NCBI GenBank assembly: GCA_937965785.1
Contig: CALCKT010000011.1
Span: 74,347-138,346 of the forward strand
Length of the DNA: 64,000 nucleotides
Direction: 5' to 3'
Source: an uncultured Propionibacteriaceae bacterium
GTDB taxonomy: Bacteria; Actinomycetota; Actinomycetes; Propionibacteriales; Propionibacteriaceae
This document shows positions 34,639 to 42,749 of this stretch, piece after piece. Position numbers and translations under genes: made by a program. The notes under the pieces are model-generated. The model was given only the letters and a program-made list of their open reading frames with translations, was not told the origin of the DNA and did no database searches. Each line of letters starts with the position of its first letter. The stretch's first letter is position 1.

Positions 34639-34932
34639 ATGACGATCCAAGTCGTGGACCAAGAACGTTTGCGCGAATTGTGTGAACGCTACGGGATCGC
34701 GAGCCTTGAAGTTTTCGGCTCCGTGGCGCGTGGGGATGCTGGCCCTGATAGCGACATTGATCTCCTGTTTTCTCTGAAACCTGGTGTGCGTTTGGGGTGG
34801 GAGATCGAGGATCTTACGGAGGGGCTGTCCGAAATTCTTGGGCGGAGAGTAGACCTCGTCTCCCGTCGAGCCATTCATCGTCGGATGCGTGACCATGTGC
34901 TGGCCGAAGCGGAGCCTTTCTATGCGGCGTGA
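34639..34932 (+). CDS. MNT-type nucleotidyltransferase (MntA-like antitoxin)
   Basis: A 97-residue minimal nucleotidyltransferase with the catalytic signature FGSVARGDAGPDSDIDLLFS (GSx10DxD). Such proteins AMPylate and neutralise a partner HEPN RNase. ATG 34639 is chosen; an in-frame TTG lies two codons upstream. The downstream ORF that should encode HEPN starts with an 11-base overlap, as expected, but is truncated, so this antitoxin appears to be an orphan. Base composition is less GC-rich than the neighbours, suggesting transfer. Confidence 0.82.
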   Translation: MTIQVVDQERLRELCERYGIASLEVFGSVARGDAGPDSDIDLLFSLKPGVRLGWEIEDLTEGLSEILGRRVDLVSRRAIHRRMRDHVLAEAEPFYAA

Positions 34933-35044
34933 TCTTGCCATTCTTGACGAGATGATCGATAACGGGCACGCCCTAGACGTTTCACGAACGGAACACGCGA
35001 GGGGCTGCCATCAAAACTTCTTGGCGTGTCCTGGTTGGAGATGA
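34922..35044 (+). pseudogene. Truncated HEPN (DUF86) toxin remnant
   Basis: The start ATG overlaps the MNT gene. The first 20 residues (MRRDLAILDEMIDNGHALDV) resemble the N-terminal helix of HEPN partners of MNT proteins. The frame then loses similarity and stops after 40 codons. The usual length is about 110-140 residues, and the RNase motif RX4-6H is missing. A deletion is the simplest explanation. No similar remainder is recognisable before the acetyltransferase gene. Confidence 0.55.
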
Positions 35045-35121
35045 TGATCCGGGCGCTCAACAGCTGGACCCTCATCCGTGCCCTACTGGGGTGAGGCCAT
35101 CCGACGTGAAAGGAGACAACC

Positions 35122-35610
35122 GTGACCACGGGAACCGTGATCCGGGAGATGCGGGAGGCGGAGTACCCGTTGCTCGAGGACTTCCTGTACGAGGCGATCT
35201 TCATCCCCGAGGACTTCGACGGTGAGATCCCGCGTTCGATCATCCGTGAACCCGAGCTCGCTGCGTTCATCGAGGGTTTCGGCACCCTCCCCGACGATCA
35301 CTGCCTGGTGGCGGAGGTTGAGGGGACGGTGGTCGGGGCGGCGTGGGCTCGCATCGCCAGGACGTACGGCCACGTCGACGACACCACCCCGCTGCTGTCG
35401 ATCTCGCTGCTGCCCGAACACCGGGGACGGGGCATCGGCACGGCCCTGATGGACCGGCTGCTCGACCACCTGCGAACCCTTGGTCACCGGCGGGTGTCCC
35501 TGTCCGTGCAGAAGGCGAACCCCGCCCTGCGCCTGTACCGGCGCGCCGGCTTCGTCGATCACCGCGAGGAGGGAGACGAGCTAATCATGATCAAGGAGCT
35601 GGCCGGCTGA
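35122..35610 (+). CDS. GNAT-family N-acetyltransferase
   Basis: A 162-residue acetyltransferase. The acetyl-CoA pyrophosphate loop is LLPEHRGRGIGTALMDRLLD, and motif B is VQKANPALRLYRRAGFVDH. GTG 35122 has AAAGGAG upstream. The substrate is unknown. It is followed by an oxidoreductase gene in the same direction with a 120-base gap. Confidence 0.88.
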   Translation: MTTGTVIREMREAEYPLLEDFLYEAIFIPEDFDGEIPRSIIREPELAAFIEGFGTLPDDHCLVAEVEGTVVGAAWARIARTYGHVDDTTPLLSISLLPEHRGRGIGTALMDRLLDHLRTLGHRRVSLSVQKANPALRLYRRAGFVDHREEGDELIMIKELAG

Positions 35611-35730
35611 GGAGACGTGCCGTCGTCCCCGCGAAGGTCATCCGGACCATCGAAACCTGAGAACTGGTTGCAGGAAACCGCGCGGACTTGGGCTGTTGCC
35701 CGGGCCGCGCAATGGGGTGAGGATGGTCGC

Positions 35731-36804
35731 ATGGATCTCTTCTCACCCTGTGACCTCGGCCCGCACCGGTTGCGCAACCGGCTCGTCATGGCGCCGATGA
35801 CCCGGCTCCGCTGCGGCCGGGACGGCGTCCCCGGCGACATGGTCGCCGAATACTACGCGCAGCGCGCATCGATGGGGCTGATCGTGACGGAGGGCGCGTT
35901 CCCCGACCTGGCGGCGCGCACCTGGCCAGGGCAGCCCGGCATCGAGACAGCCGGGCAGGCGGCGGGGTGGCGGAAGGTGGCCGACGCGGTGCACGCGCAC
36001 GGCGGCATCATCGTCATGCAGATCATGCACGCCGGACGGCTCAGCCACCCGACGATCAACGGAACCGGCCGGGTGGTCTCGGCCAGCGACACGACGGCCC
36101 CCGGATACACGCACAACTCCTCGGGTCGCGTCGACTACATACAGGCCGAACCCCTCACCGGACCCGAGATCGAACGGATCATCGAGTCCTGGGCGCGGGC
36201 GGCGCGCAACGCCATTGACGCCGGAATGGACGGTGTCCAGATCCACGGCGCCAACGGCTACCTGATCCACCAGTTCCTCGCCTTCAACACCAACATGCGC
36301 GACGACGAATGGGGCGGCGACCCGCATCGGAGGGCGCGCCTGGCCGTCGAGGTGACGCGGGCCGTCGCTGCCGAGATCGGCGGGCAGCGCACCTCGATCC
36401 GGTTGTCCCCGGAGCACAACATCCAGGGCATCGAGGAAACCGACCCTGCCGATGTCGAGGCCACCTATCAGCACCTCGCCCGGGAAATCGCCCCGCTGGG
36501 GTTGGGTTTCGTCGACATCCTCCACAGCGACCCCGCCAGCGAACTGGTGCAGGGGATCCGCCGCATCATCGGCGCCCCGCTGGTGGTGAACCGGGGTTTC
36601 GGGACCGTGACGGACCGGAAGGATGCGGCCGCACTCGTCGCCGACGGCGTGGCCGAGGCGGTGGGGGTGGGCAGGCCCGCGCTGGCCAACCCGGACCTGG
36701 TGGAACGCTGGCGCACCGGCGCCCCGGAGAACACCCCGATCCAGGAGACCATCTACGGCGGCGGGGCCAAGGGATACACCGACTATCCAGCCCTCCAGGG
36801 CTGA
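35731..36804 (+). CDS. Old yellow enzyme-type FMN oxidoreductase
   Basis: A 357-residue alkene reductase or NADH:flavin oxidoreductase of the OYE family. Recognisable segments are RNRLVMAPMTRLR at the first strand, QIMHAGRLSHP, the substrate-binding HGANGYLIHQFL (His/Asn pair), the WGGDPHRRARL motif and the phosphate-binding VNRGFGT...VGVGRPALANPDL region. ATG 35731 has GAGGA upstream; the longer frame from 35617 is unlikely. Closest in form to the NemA/xenobiotic reductase group. The physiological substrate is unknown. Confidence 0.88.
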   Translation: MDLFSPCDLGPHRLRNRLVMAPMTRLRCGRDGVPGDMVAEYYAQRASMGLIVTEGAFPDLAARTWPGQPGIETAGQAAGWRKVADAVHAHGGIIVMQIMHAGRLSHPTINGTGRVVSASDTTAPGYTHNSSGRVDYIQAEPLTGPEIERIIESWARAARNAIDAGMDGVQIHGANGYLIHQFLAFNTNMRDDEWGGDPHRRARLAVEVTRAVAAEIGGQRTSIRLSPEHNIQGIEETDPADVEATYQHLAREIAPLGLGFVDILHSDPASELVQGIRRIIGAPLVVNRGFGTVTDRKDAAALVADGVAEAVGVGRPALANPDLVERWRTGAPENTPIQETIYGGGAKGYTDYPALQG

Positions 36805-36852
36805 GAAACTCCGCGCTGAAGTCCCCTGAGTCGACCTGCGATTCTTCTTCCT

Positions 36853-37037
36853 GAAGCTGGTTGAGCTGGCCCTCACGAGCGTCAGCGAGTGGGTCGTGTC
36901 GAAACCATGGTGAGGGTGTCCGGGGTCTGGGGTTGAGCTCTGGCCACCGGTTGCGGGGTGGTTTCGACTTGGGGCGCTCGTTCCTCGCGTCCCAGCCCAA
37001 CAGGCTTCGGGGAGGGAGGCTCGCGTCCCGGTTCACC
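36853..37037. repeat. Family A palindromic repeat at the 3' end of the lipoprotein gene
   Basis: Left arm from 36853 (GAAGCTGGTTGAGCTGG ... GTGTCGAAACC) and right arm to 37008 (GGTTTCGACTTGGGGC ... CCCAACAGGCTTC), with a further solo right terminus at about 37020-37037. That solo copy includes the TCA that is the stop codon of the minus-strand lipoprotein gene, so the repeat has inserted at or replaced the very end of that gene. Confidence 0.65.
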
Positions 37038-38151
37038 GGGGACCCCAGACCTCGGACAGCGACTTCCAGTGGGCGTCGGTCATCAGGGAGGCGGGGGTGA
37101 CCCACACCGATCCGATTCCTCCCGTCGCGGCGTCCTTGACGGCGGTTTTCAGCGCTTCCGGGGTGATTGCGTCGTCCCCGGAACCCCACACGCCCACCGA
37201 CAACACCCCGGAGCCTTCTTTGCGGCCGGCCAGGGCCTTCGCCAGGTCGCGGGTCGAGGGGGAGCCCTCGGGGGCGATCCCGAAGTAGTCCCACACGACC
37301 AGGCGATCCGAGGCCCCCTCCAGCAGTGTGTAGTCGTGGCCGCTGTCCCGGCGGTCCCCGCCCGGGTCGTTCCTGGGGGCCCGCACCTCCATCCAGAGCT
37401 CGGCTCCGTGGGGTGCGGCGGCCCCGCGACACCGGGAGACGAGCGACGCCATCGCCTCGCAGCGCCACCGTTGCAGCAGCGCGTTCCCGGTATCGATGCC
37501 GCCTCCGGGGGTGCGGGGCCAGTCGTTCTCGCCGGTTTTCCGGCGGAAGTCCTCCAGGTCGTCCTCGCCGTAGGTGGTGTCGTCGAAGAACAGCTCGGTG
37601 AGGCTGATCGCGGCTGGGTGGTAACGCCTCGCGACCTCCCCGACGAGCGAGATGAGCTTCTCCCCGACCTCGCCGCGGGCCAGGGCCACGAGTCCCGGGA
37701 ACTCCTTCGACGGCTCCCCGCCGGCACCCACCCCGGCCAGGTCCGGCTGCTCCGCGATGATGCGCGGCGCCAGACCGTCCACCACCAGCACGACCCGCCG
37801 ACCGGAATCGTCCGACGCGGTCAGTGTGGCGATGGCCTCGGCCAGCAGGTCCCTGCCGCCGGCCTCGCGGAGGTTCGAGGACCAGCTGGCATTCTCGGAT
37901 GCGGGAAACAGGGTCCAGTCCACCCGGCCGGCGGCGAGCCCGACCTCGTTGATCCCCGCCCCGTCCAGCCGGGTGGCGAGTTCACGCAGCCGGGTGGCGC
38001 CCGCCGCGACATCCTCGAAACCCACCCCGACCATCCGGCGGTCCGGGACGGGGACGGGACCGCTGCACGCGGCCACCGCCCCCAGCGGCGCGGCGGCGAG
38101 CAGGGCGCGACGACTGATCCGGGCCGGGTGTTCGTGTCCGTTTCCGGTCAT
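37033..38151 (-). CDS. Tat-type lipoprotein of the polysaccharide operon, barrel-like hydrolase candidate
   Basis: A 372-residue exported protein. The N-terminus has ARISRRALLAAAPLGAVAAC: a twin-arginine motif and lipobox with Cys29. The body alternates strands and helices like a TIM barrel (RRVVLVVDGLAPRIIAEQPD, YHPAAISLTELFFDDTTYGE, ELWMEVRAPRND, LVVWDYFGIAPEGS, GVLSVGVWGSGDDAITPEAL). Acidic residues in LTELFFDD and WDYFG could be catalytic. It is reminiscent of glycoside hydrolase or PgaB C-terminal domains, but not firmly assigned. Its start overlaps the GT2 stop (ATGA), so it is the last gene of a four-gene operon. Confidence 0.65.
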   Translation of the reverse strand: MTGNGHEHPARISRRALLAAAPLGAVAACSGPVPVPDRRMVGVGFEDVAAGATRLRELATRLDGAGINEVGLAAGRVDWTLFPASENASWSSNLREAGGRDLLAEAIATLTASDDSGRRVVLVVDGLAPRIIAEQPDLAGVGAGGEPSKEFPGLVALARGEVGEKLISLVGEVARRYHPAAISLTELFFDDTTYGEDDLEDFRRKTGENDWPRTPGGGIDTGNALLQRWRCEAMASLVSRCRGAAAPHGAELWMEVRAPRNDPGGDRRDSGHDYTLLEGASDRLVVWDYFGIAPEGSPSTRDLAKALAGRKEGSGVLSVGVWGSGDDAITPEALKTAVKDAATGGIGSVWVTPASLMTDAHWKSLSEVWGPR

Positions 38152-39431
38152 GTCCTCAATCCTGCCGCCTCTTGCAGGGACCGGTCGCTCACGACCCCGG
38201 TGCGGGCGAGCTTGTTCCACTTCGACGCGCTGCCGGTGGCCTCCTTCCAGAGCGCCTCGAACATCACCCCGGCGATCAGGGTGGTGAAGACCGGCCACAG
38301 CGGGATCGTCCACAGGAAACGCAGATCCGCCCATGCGTGGTTGATCGCCACCGCGAAGACCATCGTCGCCACGGAGAGCCCCAACCCCAGCCATGCGATG
38401 ACCGACAGCACATCCAGGGAGAAGGGCATGTCCCCGACGGCGATCCCGAACGGGATGCACAGGAGCGTGACGACCAGTATGACCGGCATGGCCACCATGT
38501 TTATGGCGTTGAAGACGAGGAACCAGCCGAACGCCCCGTAACGGGGGTTGCCGATCATGTCCTTCTGGAGCCGCATCGTCTGGAGCAGGCCGCGCGCCCA
38601 CCGCACCCGCTGCCGCCACAGCGCCCGCATGGTGGACGGCGATTCGGCGTGCACCACCGCCAGCGGCTGGAACCGCACGTCGTAGCCGGCCCTGTGGATC
38701 CGCCAGGTCAGTTCCAGGTCCTCGCCCAAGGTGTGTTCGTTGAATCCCCCGACCTCCTCGATCACGTGCCGGGGGAAGGCCCCGATGTTCCCGGAGACGA
38801 TGGGCAGCACCCGCAGGAAACTGAGCGCGCGGCGCACGACGCTGCACCCGGCGTGGCTGAACAGGGCGAGCATCTGGGTTAGGGGACGGTCCAGGTTCAC
38901 GGGACGGTCGTCGCCGCAGACCGCGCCGACCTGCTCGTGGTCCATCGCCAGCAGCATCTCCTTGATCGTGTCGGCCAGGAACACCCCGTCGGCGTCGACG
39001 AACATCAGGACCTCACCGCGGGAGACCCGGATGCCGTTGTTGAGGGCGGCCCCCTTGCCCGCGTTGGCCTGCCGCAGGATCCGGACGCGGGAATCTCGGC
39101 CGGCGAGTTCGGTCATCACCTCCCAGGTGTCGTCGGTGGAGCCGTCGTCGACGATCACCACCTCCAGCCGGCGGTGGCTGGAGGACAGCACCGAGGTGAC
39201 GGAGTTCCTCAGCACGACGCCCTCGTTGTAGGCCGGGACGATGACCGATACGAGGGGGTTCTCGTGGAACTTCGTCAGGAATCTCCTGCGCCGGTTTCGC
39301 CGTTCCACGACCTCGTAGACGACGGCCAGGGGGAGGTAGCTGAGCTTGATCAACCCGAAGACGAAGGCGATCAGGCCCAGCACGAAACCCACCCACGCAA
39401 TTACGGATGCGACGTCGTGGAAGGTGATCAC
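38148..39431 (-). CDS. Processive GT2 polysaccharide synthase (IcaA/PgaC/NodC-like)
   Basis: A 427-residue membrane glycosyltransferase that should polymerise and extrude a beta-linked polymer. It starts with a membrane helix (VIAWVGFVLGLIAFVFGLI). The GT-A domain shows VSVIVPAYNEG, VVIVDDGSTDDT, the metal-binding VDADGVF, the base in GEDLELTWRIH and the processivity motif RQRVRWARG (QxxRW). Three to four C-terminal helices follow. GTG 39431 overlaps the ATP-grasp stop (GTGA). Size and motifs match poly-N-acetylglucosamine or hyaluronan-type synthases; the actual polymer is unknown. Confidence 0.85.
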   Translation of the reverse strand: MITFHDVASVIAWVGFVLGLIAFVFGLIKLSYLPLAVVYEVVERRNRRRRFLTKFHENPLVSVIVPAYNEGVVLRNSVTSVLSSSHRRLEVVIVDDGSTDDTWEVMTELAGRDSRVRILRQANAGKGAALNNGIRVSRGEVLMFVDADGVFLADTIKEMLLAMDHEQVGAVCGDDRPVNLDRPLTQMLALFSHAGCSVVRRALSFLRVLPIVSGNIGAFPRHVIEEVGGFNEHTLGEDLELTWRIHRAGYDVRFQPLAVVHAESPSTMRALWRQRVRWARGLLQTMRLQKDMIGNPRYGAFGWFLVFNAINMVAMPVILVVTLLCIPFGIAVGDMPFSLDVLSVIAWLGLGLSVATMVFAVAINHAWADLRFLWTIPLWPVFTTLIAGVMFEALWKEATGSASKWNKLARTGVVSDRSLQEAAGLRT

Positions 39432-40333
39432 GGATCTCCCGGGTCGAGGTCGCGCAGGAGCAACCCCAGCAGCTCGGGAACGGCCCGCGAATTGGCCCCG
39501 AACCGGGCGTTCACCTCGAGCACGCGGGGTGTCCCGGTGGCGTCGCGCCGGATGTCGATGTCCACCGGCCCCACCAGGCCGATTTCCTGCACGGTCCGTA
39601 CCGCCAGCCGGGCGACATCGGCCACCCCGGGTCCGTCGACGCGTTTCACCCTGGTGGCGTTGCCAACCTCCCCGGCCGTCAACCCGGTCTTCTCCAGCAC
39701 TGCGACGAACGGACCGAGGGGCTTCCCGGAGCGGGAGAATGAACCGCCGGGCAGAGCGGCGTAGACCACGGGCGCGTACTCGGTGCCCGGGGCGAATCCT
39801 TGGACGATGCATGATCCGGCGACCTCACCCACCTCGCCGGGGGAACGCGCCACCCGCACCCCCCGCGCTCCCCGGGAGACGCGGGGTTTGATCACGAGCG
39901 GGAAACCGATCCGTTCGGCGACGCCCGGGTCGGAGGTGAACTCCTCACCGCCTGCGAACGGCGGAGTGGCGACGCCCGCCGCGGCGAGGCACCGGGCGGT
40001 GAGCAGCTTGTCGTCCGCGACCCGCACCGCATCCCCGGGGGAGATCACCACGCGGATTCCGTCCCAGAAACCGCCGCGAAGACCCGCCACCAGCCGGAGC
40101 TCCTCGCTCACGGTCGGTATCAGCACATCCACGCCGTTCGCCTCGATGACGCTCCGCAGCGCATCCGGGTAGGTGGGGTCCTTGGCGGGAGGGACGCGCA
40201 GCACCCGTGGCGACGAGTCGTCCACCGCCATGTCCACGCCGAGCACCGGCAGGCCGCGTTCGTCGAACTGGGCCATCAGGGCGCGCCCGGCCGGTCCGTG
40301 GGCGCCGGTGACCAGCACCGGCCCTGTCGTCAC
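39428..40333 (-). CDS. ATP-grasp ligase in the polysaccharide operon
   Basis: A 301-residue ATP-grasp enzyme: N-terminal Rossmann-like domain (VLVTGAHGPAGRALMAQF), the ATP-binding FPLVIKPRVSRGARGVRVA, and the metal-binding end VDIDIRRDATGTPRVLEVNARFG (shown in part) with Glu and Asn ligands. It resembles CarB/PylC-type ligases that join a carboxylate to an amine. In this operon, next to a deacetylase that frees amino groups, it might acylate amino sugars. That is inference. GTG start overlaps the PIG-L stop. Confidence 0.82.
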   Translation of the reverse strand: MTTGPVLVTGAHGPAGRALMAQFDERGLPVLGVDMAVDDSSPRVLRVPPAKDPTYPDALRSVIEANGVDVLIPTVSEELRLVAGLRGGFWDGIRVVISPGDAVRVADDKLLTARCLAAAGVATPPFAGGEEFTSDPGVAERIGFPLVIKPRVSRGARGVRVARSPGEVGEVAGSCIVQGFAPGTEYAPVVYAALPGGSFSRSGKPLGPFVAVLEKTGLTAGEVGNATRVKRVDGPGVADVARLAVRTVQEIGLVGPVDIDIRRDATGTPRVLEVNARFGANSRAVPELLGLLLRDLDPGDP

Positions 40334-41229
40334 AACGACCCCAGCTGGCTGGAGAGGGCGCGGACCACCTCGTAGCCCTCGGCGTAGCCGACTTTTGCCT
40401 GCTCCCCGCGGTGAAGCGCCTTGCCGGACAGCTTTTGTTCGTCGATGTAGGGTTTCCCGGACTGGTTGGCGTGTTCCCTGACGGCCGCTATCTTGGTGTC
40501 CATGTAATCCTCGATGTCCACGAAGAAACGGGCTGAGAAATCATTCGTCACCGACGGGCTCTCGAAACACAAAATCGTGGAGCAGCGGCGGGCCGCGCGG
40601 AGCGTCGCCAAATGCACCGCATGATGATCCTGGTGCTGATCGTTGCGGGAATGGGTAAGGATTATATCCGGTTTGGCGAAATCAATCATCGCTTCTATTG
40701 CTCGTATCATTTCATTGATTTCGGTGGACATGCGGGTATCGGTGAAATCGTGCACCGTTATGTCGGTCAGATCGAGCAACTGCGCGGCGGAGACCGCCTC
40801 CCCTGCGCGGACTCCCTCGTGGCCGCCCCGGGCGCCGTGGCTCATGACCAGGGCGTTGACCTCGTGGCCGTTGTCGACGAAACGCGCGAGGCTGCCGCCG
40901 CAGGCGAGTTCCAGGTCGTCGGGATGGGCGCCGATCACCAAGATCCGGCGGGGGCGTTCGACGCGGCTGATCGGTTTGATGTTCAGGAAGACCGCGGCCG
41001 CCAGGGCGAGCAGCACGAGCACCGCGAGCCCCTCGGCGTAGGGGGCCCAGGTGGCGTCCGTCAAACCGGCCATAAGCAAGGTGGGCGCCAGTAAGCAGGC
41101 AGCGGCCAACACGCCGGTCACTATCAGCATTGCGTTGCGCAGCCGGCGGCGTGCATACCGTGTCTTGGCCGCAGCGCACACGGCCCCGACGACGTAGATG
41201 CCTGCGAGAAACAGGCTCAGCCAGTGCAT
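40330..41229 (-). CDS. Membrane-anchored PIG-L/LmbE deacetylase
   Basis: A 299-residue protein. Three N-terminal helices (WLSLFLAGIYVVGAVCAAA, AMLIVTGVLAAACLLAPTLL, LAVLVLLALAAAVFL) are followed by a PIG-L domain with the zinc motif AHPDDLE (His102-Glu107), SHGARGGHE and the distal THSRNDQHQDHHAVH. PIG-L enzymes remove N-acetyl groups from GlcNAc-type substrates. It is the first gene of the operon. Bases 40650-40740 are clearly less GC-rich than the flanks. GAGGAG lies upstream of the ATG. Confidence 0.87.
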   Translation of the reverse strand: MHWLSLFLAGIYVVGAVCAAAKTRYARRRLRNAMLIVTGVLAAACLLAPTLLMAGLTDATWAPYAEGLAVLVLLALAAAVFLNIKPISRVERPRRILVIGAHPDDLELACGGSLARFVDNGHEVNALVMSHGARGGHEGVRAGEAVSAAQLLDLTDITVHDFTDTRMSTEINEMIRAIEAMIDFAKPDIILTHSRNDQHQDHHAVHLATLRAARRCSTILCFESPSVTNDFSARFFVDIEDYMDTKIAAVREHANQSGKPYIDEQKLSGKALHRGEQAKVGYAEGYEVVRALSSQLGSL

Positions 41230-41710
41230 TTTTGGTTTTCTCCTCTACCTCGCAGCCGAGATTTCTCAGCCGTTTCTCGATGTCGCGGCCAACCCTCGAT
41301 GCGAGGTGAATCCCAGGCGGTGCCGGAGCACGCTGCCGTCACAGGAGCGCCACCACGACCGCGCAGATCCGGGTGAAGCGCAGACTCAAATGAACGTGAA
41401 ACGCTTCGGGTGTGCACTGTGAGGTGCCTGGTTCCAGCGTGACTGGCTGAATCCCCCGTGCAACCTGCCCGCCCGTGGCATTTCAAGGTCAGTCGACGCG
41501 GTGGAAGCCACGCCCTTTTCGCATGATGTTAACACTGGTTAGTTCCAGAAGGGTGATAAATCCTGTCGTCCGGATGGCCAGCGACTCCGGGGAGGCTTTT
41601 CCTCCGGGGGACGCCCGGCTTCCGGGCAGGCGGGGGGACGCGCCCAAGGGCGTCTCCTTTGCTGCGCGCGCCGAGGCGCGTACCGGAAAGACGACGGGCG
41701 AGGAGGTCAC

Positions 41711-42255
41711 TTGGCTCTCCGACATCGGCGTGTTCCAGTGCAAGACCCCGACCTGCACCGTCTCCGGCGCCTTCGCGGGCATCGCCTAGGTGGTGCTGGC
41801 GGCGAAGCTGAACTCGGCGCGGTCCATCGCCGGGCAGGACCACGAACTCGACGCTATCGCGTCGGTTTGAATCTGCTGAACGTCTCGTCCTATCAGCAGA
41901 AGCTCATCATCGGTTTCATCATCCTGTCCGCCGCCGACTCGCAGGCCCTCATGCCGGCCATCGTCAGGGCCAACGAGGCGGGGGTTCCCGTGAACCTCGT
42001 CAACGACCCATCGAGCCGGAGGCCCTGGAAACCTACGCCGGTCACGTTGGGCGGCTGGAGGGAATCGCGGGTATGAGCGCCTTACAGCAACGGCTCGACG
42101 GGTTCAAGAACCTTCCGGCGCACACCGTGACCAAAGCGGAACTGATCACCGCTGGAAACGTGGATACTCTGAACTGGCAACTCGGTGAGAGGTCCCGCGG
42201 GGCCTCCAGCGCCAGCGTCGGTGGCCGGGAGCCGGATTCCCCCGGGGGTAGCTGA
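41711..42255 (+). pseudogene. Remnants of a CUT2 sugar ABC transporter (RbsC-like and RbsB-like)
   Basis: Pieces of two genes survive in different frames. Bases about 41755-41868 give GAFAGIA, a stop, then VVLAAKLNSARSIAGQDHEL and DAIASV, matching the RbsC-type permease signature (LNSA...G..ELDAIAAV). Bases about 41865-42010 give VGLNLLNVSSYQQ and ADSQALMPAIVRANEAGVPV, as in RbsB-type binding proteins (PADS.AL.PAI..AN.AGIPV). A third frame gives GHVGRLEGIAGMSALQQRLDG and DTLNWQL, the later part of the same protein. Stops and frameshifts show it is dead. Related importers carry ribose, xylose or inositol. Confidence 0.65.
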
Positions 42256-42275
42256 CCCCACCGTGCGTCGCGGGG

Positions 42276-42749
42276 TCAATCAGCGGGGGAGTCCTTGGCG
42301 TCGTGCTTCGCGCGCAACCGGACCAGCTCCTCCTGGTCATCCTCGGAGAGCTCCTTGAAACAGCCCATGAGATGGCGGTCGTTGCGGGGAACCCCCGCCT
42401 TGGTTGCTCTCCGGTACCAGGCGGGCAGCAGGAAACGCGGGAACCAGATGAACGTGCCCAGCAGCGCGATGGCCCCGGTGGGGAAGAAAACCAGGCCGAT
42501 CAGCCCCTTGACCCACGAGGGAAACGAGTACCCGACACCGGCGACGCCCGCGCAGAGCAGACAGATCCCCGTGAACGGCAGGGTCAGGGAACCTGAGGCC
42601 CGGCCGGTGTAGGTCGTGACGAAATTCGGGATCCTCGCATTCCGGATGCGCATCCCTCCCCAGATCGCCAGGAAACCGAGGAAGCTCAGGATTGGCCCCA
42701 TGACCACGGGGGAAACGGCGCCTTGACTTGCGGAATCGAGCAGGATCAT
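42276..42749 (-). CDS. Hypothetical membrane protein downstream of the 447-aa protein
   Basis: A 157-residue protein with three or four hydrophobic helices (VMGPILSFLGFLAIWGGMRI, LPFTGICLLCAGVAGVGYSF, VKGLIGLVFFPTGAIALLGT) and a charged cytoplasmic tail (ELSEDDQEELVRLRAKHDAK). The start overlaps the upstream gene by four bases, so it is the second gene of a pair. The family is not recognised. Confidence 0.65.
   Translation of the reverse strand: MILLDSASQGAVSPVVMGPILSFLGFLAIWGGMRIRNARIPNFVTTYTGRASGSLTLPFTGICLLCAGVAGVGYSFPSWVKGLIGLVFFPTGAIALLGTFIWFPRFLLPAWYRRATKAGVPRNDRHLMGCFKELSEDDQEELVRLRAKHDAKDSPAD

Noticed and set aside
41475..41789. A 104-codon frame as a real gene
   Set aside because: Its end matches an RbsC-type permease fragment before a stop and its start has no matching domain, so it is treated as part of the decayed transporter region.
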